From Romeriopsis sp046049545 (lineage in GTDB: Bacteria > Cyanobacteriota > Cyanobacteriia > Leptolyngbyales > Leptolyngbyaceae): a stretch of DNA of 11,184 nt. A program made the position numbers and the translations under genes. Below the pieces are notes generated by a model. It worked only from the letters and a program-made list of their open reading frames with translations. It ran no database searches and had not been told where the DNA came from. The stretch spans positions 1 through 11,184 of the forward strand of contig JBJORF010000122.1 of NCBI GenBank assembly GCA_046049545.1. The letters are read 5' to 3'. Below, piece after piece: positions 6,143 to 11,184 of the stretch (the stretch's first letter is position 1; the number at the start of each line of letters is the position of its first letter).

Positions 6143-7825
6143 CTACCAGGTTGCTTGTGCTTCTAGTGTTTGGATAGTTTTGGGTTTGAGGTTGGGGATT
6201 TGGCGGAGATCGTCGATCGACCGGATGGGCCGCTGTTCGATAATCCGTTGGGCGGTCTTTTTGCCGATGCCGGGAAGCCGATCGAGTTCTTCGATCGTTG
6301 CGGTGTTGAGATTAATTTTGTTGGCTGGATTCGGTTCGGTTGAATTGGGTGCGCTTGATGTGGCTGGTGTATCGCAGTTTTGCGTTTTAATCTTTTTCTG
6401 AATAGCGGGGGGAATGCCCCAGATCGCACCGATGCTGAGTCGATCGAATTCCCGTTGGTAATGAGCCGCGATCGTCGGATTGGTAATGCTCAATAGCACT
6501 TCGTCGTTGCCCCGATTGGCGGCTTCAGTCCAGTTGTGGGAACCAACGAGAACGGTGCGCCGATCGATGACACCGAATTTATGATGCAATAAATCGCCGG
6601 GGGGAAGTTTGGGGGTGCCGACGAAATTGGCGGGTTTTGTCCAGGGGCGATTATGGCTTTCGGTTTGGCAGGTGGTGCTGGCAAGGGTGACTCCGAGCAT
6701 ATCCAGGGCTTCGCTGTACGATCGGTAAACGAAACCTGAATCGATTAATGCACGGGTTTGGATGCCGCGTTGATGCAGGGGTTCGATCGCATTGACTAAG
6801 GCTTGATCCGAAAAAACAAATAAGGCGAGATCGATCGAGGATTGTGCTTTGCTTAATTCGGCGGCAATTAAACCGTTGGTGCTACGTTCCCAGGGGATGG
6901 CGCTGGCACTGGGGGAGAATTGGAGGCTGACTTCGCTATTGCCGATCGTGAACGTCTGCCGATCGCGGTGGGGCTTTTTCACGCCGAAACGACTGTCGCG
7001 TTTGCCGCCGGGGCCGTCACCCCAAAGCAGATTAAATTCTGTTTGAAAGGCGGCGGCGAAACCGGGATGCTGAATATCCAGCAGGGTATTGGGATTGCCG
7101 CGACTGTGGGCCGAACCGAAATCCCCCACCATATCGGAGAGGGTGAAGTTGGCGGAGGTGACGATCGTACGCTTGCCATCGATTACGACAAATTTATGGT
7201 GCATTAAATCGCTGCCCTTGGAACCATCGGCGGTGTCGTCGATTAGGGGGATTTGGGCGTTTTGGAGAATGATCAGGGCATCGTTTTCGGCGATTTCGGT
7301 GTCGCTCAGTTGGCCGTCGCGGTTCTGATCGATCAATTTGCGGCCTTCGAGAATGCGATTACGACTGCGATCGGGCAATGTGTCTAATTCGACTGTACTG
7401 TAGGCGCTATCCGGTCGATTGTAGGTATTTTCGATTACGACGCGGACAGGGATTCCCGCTTGTTGGCGATCGCGCAAGGCTTTGGCAATTCCGGGGAGTC
7501 GAATTTCCTGAACGGCAATTTCGATGGAGCTTTCCGCTTGGGCGATCGCGTCAATAATAATTTGCTCTAAATCATCGCCAAATCGCTGTTGCTGACGATA
7601 GCGATCGGTAAATTCCTTGGCTGGATTTTGATTTGTGTAAACCTGAATTGTGGGATCTTGGGGCAGTGGCGGCAAGGACTTTAACCCGACAGTTGCACGG
7701 TTGGGTTGGCGCAATTGTAGGGCTAATCCCGCGATCGCAACTGTCGCAATAATACCTGTAACCCCGTAAGCCAGGGTTTTCGGAAAGTCTAATGGCAAGT
7801 CAAAGGGGGCAAGAAATCGTCTCAT
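6143..7825 (-). CDS. Membrane-anchored phospholipase-D-family protein with ComEA-like helix-hairpin-helix domain
   Basis: This 560-residue protein has one N-terminal membrane segment or signal anchor (about 17-38), so the rest is probably periplasmic. It has two PLD catalytic motifs. HKD1 is at 209-226 (H209, K211, D216, then TSAN with N226) and HKD2 is at 414-431 (H414, K416, D421, then GSHN with N431). Both motifs are complete, as expected of an active pseudodimeric phosphodiesterase. An insert before HKD1 carries an EF-hand-like loop, DQNRDGQLSDTE (166-177). The C-terminus (about 503-560) is a tandem helix-hairpin-helix domain of ComEA type, with INLNTATIEELDRLPGIG and a second hairpin ending in LKPKTIQTL, which normally binds DNA backbone. 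Substrates of PLD proteins include lipids and DNA; the HhH domain and the divergent comEC neighbour favour DNA. The ribosome-binding site before the ATG is weak. Confidence 0.88.
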   Translation of the reverse strand: MRRFLAPFDLPLDFPKTLAYGVTGIIATVAIAGLALQLRQPNRATVGLKSLPPLPQDPTIQVYTNQNPAKEFTDRYRQQQRFGDDLEQIIIDAIAQAESSIEIAVQEIRLPGIAKALRDRQQAGIPVRVVIENTYNRPDSAYSTVELDTLPDRSRNRILEGRKLIDQNRDGQLSDTEIAENDALIILQNAQIPLIDDTADGSKGSDLMHHKFVVIDGKRTIVTSANFTLSDMVGDFGSAHSRGNPNTLLDIQHPGFAAAFQTEFNLLWGDGPGGKRDSRFGVKKPHRDRQTFTIGNSEVSLQFSPSASAIPWERSTNGLIAAELSKAQSSIDLALFVFSDQALVNAIEPLHQRGIQTRALIDSGFVYRSYSEALDMLGVTLASTTCQTESHNRPWTKPANFVGTPKLPPGDLLHHKFGVIDRRTVLVGSHNWTEAANRGNDEVLLSITNPTIAAHYQREFDRLSIGAIWGIPPAIQKKIKTQNCDTPATSSAPNSTEPNPANKINLNTATIEELDRLPGIGKKTAQRIIEQRPIRSIDDLRQIPNLKPKTIQTLEAQATW

Positions 7826-7915
7826 ACCCTGAGAGTGCCCGGAAAAATCCCAGAATCGGCATTCCGGATTGAGTTTTTATTCTCAGATAAATTAATTGGT
7901 GATGGATGATCTGGG
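7826..7915. promoter_or_regulatory. Short divergent promoter region between the PLD gene and comEC
   Basis: The 90 bases between the two divergent starts must hold both promoters unless one lies inside a gene. The middle (about 7868-7900) is AT-rich. On the plus strand, TTGAGT at 7869-7874 with TTAATT at 7892-7897 (17-base spacer) is a weak candidate for comEC. No clear pair is seen for the minus strand. Shared control of the two genes is plausible but not shown. Confidence 0.35.
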
Positions 7916-10138
7916 ATGAATATTGGGTTTGCTTTGCCGACCAGTTTAGCGCTGTGTTTGGCTTATATTTTTGGACTTTGGGTGACGCGGTTGCCTGTGC
8001 CTGCGCCTTGGATCGGTGCGGGCTTGTGCGCGATCGCGATCCTATTGGAATTGCTGACCGCACGGTTTTTGCGGGCTAAATTTCGGCGGGGCTTTTGGCT
8101 GTGGATGGGCTTGGCGATGCTGGTGGCGACGCTGCATTTTCACTGGCGATCGCCGTTGCCAGGGGAACGGGATATTAGTCGCTTTATGCCCGTGGTGCGA
8201 TCGCAGTCGGTGACGGTGCGGGGAATAGTGAAGGAATTGCCGCGATTGACGCGCAGTGAGCAGATGCAGTTGTGGCTGCGGGTGGAAGGTTTGGATGTAG
8301 GGGGATTGGCCGAGCGACTGACGATCGCACCGGAGCAGGCGCGGGGTAGGCTCTATGTGACGGTGCCGCAGGAACTGGGGGCCGATGCTTATCCGGGATT
8401 GCGGCTGCAAGTGACGGGACAATTAAGTTTGCCGGAAGCCGCGAAAAATCCGGGGGGCTTTGATTTTCAGCAGTTTCTCCGGCAGGCGGATTGTTTTGCC
8501 GCTATGCGAGGTGAGACGTTGATTAAAGATGCAACGCCCTCTGGTTTTGGGCTATGGCAAATTCAGCGGCGGATTGTGCGATCGCTGACGGCCCAGTTGC
8601 CTGCACCGGAGGGGGCGCTGCTGAGTGCGATGGTGCTGGGGGGAAGAGTTGTTGATTTGCCGTTTGCGCTGAAAGATCAGTTTGCTCAAGTCGGCTTGTC
8701 CCACGCTTTAGCGGCTTCTGGATTTCAGGTTTCGTTGATTTTGGCGGTGGTGTTGGCATTAACTCAGAGATTGCCGAACCGATCGCAGGTGGTGATTGGG
8801 ATTTTGTGTTTGGGATTGTTTCTGGGATTAACGGGATTGTCACCAGCGGTTTGTCGGGCGGTGGTGATGGGGCTGGCGGTGCTGCTGGCAAAGTGGTTTG
8901 AACAAAAGGCGGAACCGCTGGGGGCATTGCTGTTGGCGACGACTTCGCTATTGGTGATTAATCCGCTTTGGGTGCATGATCTGGGTTTTCAATTTAGTGT
9001 GTTGGCGACGTTGGGATTGCTGGTAACGGTACCGGGATTGCAGGCGCGACTCATTGCGATTCCGCCTTGGTTGGCGAGTGCTTTAGCGGTACCGATCGCG
9101 GCGTTTGTTTGGACGTTGCCGCTGCAATTGCACAGCTTTGGGGTGATGTCGCCCTATGCGGTGCTGGTGAATGTCGTGACCACGCCGTTGATTGTGGTGA
9201 TGAGTTTGGGGGCGGTGGGATTGGCGACGATCGCCGCGATCGTCCCAGCTTGGGCGAGCAGTTTAGCCTGGGTTTTGCATTATCCGGTGGTTTGGCTACT
9301 CGGGATTGTGGAATTTGCGGGGCGGTTGCCGGGGGTGAGCTGGGCGGTGGGGTTGTTGCCGCTAGCGTTGATGGTATTGCTGTATGGGTTGTTGGTATTG
9401 CTCTGGCAATGGCCGCGCAGTCGGCGCTATGGCGGGGCGATCGGGCTGGGAGCGGCGGCGATCGTCTGGCTACCGGCGGTAACGGCGCAAATTCAACTGA
9501 CGCAAATTACGGCTTTGGTGACGCGCGATCAGCCCGTTTTGGTCGTGCAGGATCGGGGCCGATCGGGGTTGGTGAACAGCGGCGCACCGCGCACGGCCCA
9601 GATGACAGTGTTGCCGTTTTTGCAGCAGCAGGGGATTGGGAAACTGGACTGGGCGATCGCGCTGACCTCCGAAGCGGCTGAATCTGATCAGTCCGGCTGG
9701 CAGGCATTGCGATCGCGCTTAGCGATTCGGCAGTGGCATGACAGTCAGGCATTGGGCCGATCGGTGAAGCTCGGGCGGGGGCGGGGCGAAGTGATTGCAC
9801 CGGATTTGCTGAGTTTGCCGATCGGCAAATCGCGGTGGCTATTGGCGGCAGCGTTGCCGGGGAAGTCGCAGGTAGAGTTGGCGCAGATGCCATCGTTGCG
9901 AGGCCATGGGGTGCTGTGGTGGCCGGGGGGCAAGCTGCGATCGGACTTGATTGATCAGATTCAGCCGCAGGTGGCGATCGCCTTTGGGCGGCGATTGGAT
10001 GGATTGACGGAGGCGATGCTGAACCAGCGAGGGGTGCGGGTGTTTTGGCTGAAGCGGGATGGGGCGGTGCAATGGCGATCGGGGCAGGGGGTGCGATCGG
10101 GCTTTGGGGATAGTGATGCGAAGGGAGCTTGGCTGTAG
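7916..10138 (+). CDS. comEC: ComEC, DNA-uptake channel protein with degenerate MBL domain
   Basis: ComEC forms the inner-membrane channel that carries single-stranded DNA into the cell during transformation. The 740-residue protein has three N-terminal membrane segments (to about residue 77) and a soluble DUF4131-type region (about 85-200, with GGFDFQQFLRQ). The Competence domain (about 226-500) has many helices and the signatures GLSHALAASGF (260-270), LSPAVCRAVVMG and LGFQFSVLATLGLL. The usual SGLH motif reads SGFQ, so the histidine is Gln271. A metallo-beta-lactamase-like C-terminal region (about 535-735) is recognisable by VLPFLQQQGIGKLDW (565-579). However, where family members have the HxHxDH metal site it reads LTSEAAESDQ, so metal-dependent nuclease activity looks lost. 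The ATG at 7916 has only a weak ribosome-binding site. Confidence 0.93.
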   Translation: MNIGFALPTSLALCLAYIFGLWVTRLPVPAPWIGAGLCAIAILLELLTARFLRAKFRRGFWLWMGLAMLVATLHFHWRSPLPGERDISRFMPVVRSQSVTVRGIVKELPRLTRSEQMQLWLRVEGLDVGGLAERLTIAPEQARGRLYVTVPQELGADAYPGLRLQVTGQLSLPEAAKNPGGFDFQQFLRQADCFAAMRGETLIKDATPSGFGLWQIQRRIVRSLTAQLPAPEGALLSAMVLGGRVVDLPFALKDQFAQVGLSHALAASGFQVSLILAVVLALTQRLPNRSQVVIGILCLGLFLGLTGLSPAVCRAVVMGLAVLLAKWFEQKAEPLGALLLATTSLLVINPLWVHDLGFQFSVLATLGLLVTVPGLQARLIAIPPWLASALAVPIAAFVWTLPLQLHSFGVMSPYAVLVNVVTTPLIVVMSLGAVGLATIAAIVPAWASSLAWVLHYPVVWLLGIVEFAGRLPGVSWAVGLLPLALMVLLYGLLVLLWQWPRSRRYGGAIGLGAAAIVWLPAVTAQIQLTQITALVTRDQPVLVVQDRGRSGLVNSGAPRTAQMTVLPFLQQQGIGKLDWAIALTSEAAESDQSGWQALRSRLAIRQWHDSQALGRSVKLGRGRGEVIAPDLLSLPIGKSRWLLAAALPGKSQVELAQMPSLRGHGVLWWPGGKLRSDLIDQIQPQVAIAFGRRLDGLTEAMLNQRGVRVFWLKRDGAVQWRSGQGVRSGFGDSDAKGAWL

Positions 10139-10157
10139 AATGGGAGTAAATCCAGTT

Positions 10158-10161
10158 GAGG
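10158..10161 (+). promoter_or_regulatory. Shine-Dalgarno site for the Uma2-family gene
   Basis: GAGG lies seven bases before ATG 10169. This supports that start over the in-frame ATG at 10217, where the conserved MTLEAYL begins. Confidence 0.55.
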
Positions 10162-10168
10162 TGTCTGC

Positions 10169-10804
10169 ATGACGAGTGCCTCCGGCAGGTCTCAGACCAA
10201 CGCCACAACTAAATGCATGACGCTGGAGGCGTATCTGACCTATGACGATCGGACGGATACCCGCTATGAATTGGTGGATGGGTTGCTGGTAGCGATGGGC
10301 GCTGAAAATCCGCTGAATCCTCGAATTGCCATGATGTTGGTGTTTGCCCTTGCGAGAATAGGGGTGCCGGAAGAGAACTTGGCGATCAGGCATCAAGTTA
10401 ATGTCAGTTCCACCAAAGCCACTGCCCGCCAACCGGATTTAATCGTCCATTCAGATGCATCAGATGCGGCAATTATGGCAGATGGGAAGATTCTCCGGGC
10501 TGGGGAAGCGGTTCCGTTGTTAGTGGTTGAAGGGGCTTCTAATACCTTGAACGATCGAAAGTCCTACAGGCGTGACTATGAAGAAAGGCCTGTTGAGTAT
10601 GCAGAGCGCGGCATTCCTGAGATGTGGATTATCGACCCTGATGACCTACGGACGGTCGGAGACCATCGGGCGATCGTCAAAGTTGGCAGTTTGATCGATG
10701 GCGAATACCAGTTCCAAGACTTCACCGGGGATGATGTGTTGACCTCCCCTGGCTTCCCAGCGCTGAAGCTGACGGCGATACAGGTGTTGACGGCGGGGCG
10801 ATAG
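10169..10804 (+). CDS. Uma2 family (DUF820) putative restriction-endonuclease-fold protein
   Basis: This 211-residue protein belongs to the Uma2 family, which is greatly expanded in cyanobacteria and has a PD-(D/E)XK nuclease-like fold; the biological role is unsettled. Family signatures are MTLEAYLTYDD (17-27), TRYELVDG with E34, RQPDLIV with D90, PLLVVEGAS with E121, and VEYAERGIPEMWIIDP (142-157). It ends with the common SPGFPALKLTA segment. The acidic residues expected of the active site are present, but the family lysine before the EYA motif appears to be Arg140, so catalysis is uncertain. It starts 30 bases after the comEC stop on the same strand and may be co-transcribed. Many Uma2 genes are strain-variable, so linkage to competence need not be functional. 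Confidence 0.9.
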   Translation: MTSASGRSQTNATTKCMTLEAYLTYDDRTDTRYELVDGLLVAMGAENPLNPRIAMMLVFALARIGVPEENLAIRHQVNVSSTKATARQPDLIVHSDASDAAIMADGKILRAGEAVPLLVVEGASNTLNDRKSYRRDYEERPVEYAERGIPEMWIIDPDDLRTVGDHRAIVKVGSLIDGEYQFQDFTGDDVLTSPGFPALKLTAIQVLTAGR

Positions 10805-10818
10805 TGTCGGTGGGGTAG

Positions 10819-10854
10819 GGGGTTCGATCGACCCTTTAACCCACGCGTCTGGGT
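10819..10854. terminator. Two small hairpins between convergent genes, possible weak terminator
   Basis: GGGT (10820-10823) pairs with ACCC (10831-10834), and ACCCA (10839-10843) pairs with TGGGT (10850-10854). They lie between the convergent Uma2-family gene and the PIN-like relic. No clear T-tract follows, so the terminator role is tentative. Confidence 0.2.
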
Positions 10855-10864
10855 GTTCGGGTTG

Positions 10865-11137
10865 CTAGGGATCTGTGTTGATTTCTCTGTCTGAAAGTCC
10901 GAGAAGTTTAGCTTGATCTTTCCAAAGATCCATTCTGCCGTCTTTGTAGATTTTGGCAATAAAGGGCGGGTTGTTGCTCTGAGTGAACTTCTCCAGCCTT
11001 GTTAGGATGTTAACAAACAGATCTGCCATCTGCTGACGTCTTAGCTGTCCAGACACAAGGGCAAAGACGCGGACGTTACCACGGGCGAGAGAGTGCTCAG
11101 AATTTTGTGTAAGGGGTCTAGAATCCAAATAGAACAA
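10865..11137 (-). pseudogene. 5'-truncated relic resembling the C-terminal half of a PIN-like (VapC45-type) toxin
   Basis: The frame gives 90 residues only if a TTG at 11137-11135 is used. That codon lies inside the Shine-Dalgarno region of the plus-strand gene at 11151, and the frame upstream stays open without an ATG and looks non-coding. The sequence resembles the C-terminal half of small PIN-like proteins: DSRPLTQNSEHSLARGNVRV (about 5-24) recalls their conserved KDxRxxxNPxE region, followed by VFALVSG, then a helix with QQMADLF, and PPFIAKIYKDGRMDLW (about 57-72). The N-terminal half, which would hold the first catalytic aspartate, is absent. I read this as a decayed toxin gene cut at its 5' end. 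The family call is from memory of motif patterns and is uncertain. A small intact gene of unknown function is the alternative. Confidence 0.45.
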
Positions 11138-11138
11138 A

Positions 11139-11142
11139 GGAG
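11139..11142 (+). promoter_or_regulatory. Shine-Dalgarno site for the right-edge gene
   Basis: GGAG, within AAAGGAGA, lies eight bases before ATG 11151, which is close to ideal. A -10-like TAGAAT lies at 11119-11124, but no matching -35 is clear. Confidence 0.6.
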
Positions 11143-11150
11143 AGACCCAA

Positions 11151-11184
11151 ATGGCACGACGTAAAAAAGAACTGACTCGCCTCG
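11151..11184 (+). CDS. Start of an unidentified gene, N-terminal 11 residues
   Basis: An ATG with a strong ribosome-binding site opens a frame that runs off the window, giving MARRKKELTRL. The basic N-terminus is compatible with a small nucleic-acid-binding or antitoxin-like protein, but eleven residues do not allow identification. The start abuts the PIN-like relic on the other strand. Confidence 0.6.
   Translation, partial: MARRKKELTRL

Noticed and set aside
9067..9681. Plus-strand open frame of 204 codons inside comEC
   Set aside because: It is out of frame with comEC, contains no known domain, and the comEC frame there carries conserved membrane helices.
9507..10208. Minus-strand 233-codon open frame opposite the end of comEC
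   Set aside because: It lies over the well-supported comEC coding frame, its product is rich in Pro, Ser and Ala with no recognisable domain, and it reflects the GC-biased codon use of comEC.

Overview
The window looks like chromosomal DNA of a cyanobacterium. The octamer GCGATCGC (the HIP1 repeat typical of cyanobacteria) occurs in many places, for example at 462, 4333, 4493, 5111, 7466, 7542, 7731, 8030, 9653, 9709 and 9974. A CyaC-type adenylate cyclase, a TonB-like protein and a Uma2-family protein also fit that group. Genus cannot be set from the sequence. No insertion sequence, CRISPR array or rRNA was seen.

Layout. The left edge (1-332, minus) holds the start of an unidentified protein that runs off the window just after a P-loop-like stretch. 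Behind it on the same strand lies nrdR (436-915, minus). A 460-base intergenic region follows, with a dense cluster of inverted repeats and a strong CRP-type palindrome. It leads to a very large signalling gene (1376-4852, plus): receiver, two GAF domains, histidine kinase, receiver and class III adenylate cyclase, the CyaC layout. A TonB-like envelope protein gene (4862-6004, plus) follows after nine bases, then tRNA-Gly(UCC) at 6043-6113.

The right half has a divergent pair. On the minus strand (6143-7825) is a membrane-anchored protein with two phospholipase-D-type HKD motifs, an EF-hand-like loop and a C-terminal ComEA-like helix-hairpin-helix domain. On the plus strand (7916-10138) is comEC, the DNA-uptake channel, whose C-terminal metallo-beta-lactamase-like domain has lost the usual metal-binding histidines. 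A Uma2-family gene (10169-10804, plus) follows comEC closely. At the right edge an apparent 5'-truncated relic of a PIN-like toxin (10865-11137, minus) abuts the well-marked start of a new plus-strand gene (11151 onward).

How the parts may work together. The CRP-type site ahead of the cyclase gene suggests cAMP feedback on its own synthesis. The PLD/HhH protein beside comEC suggests a DNA-processing role in natural transformation, possibly supplying nuclease and DNA-binding functions that this ComEC cannot provide. Both ideas are inferences from motifs and neighbourhood.
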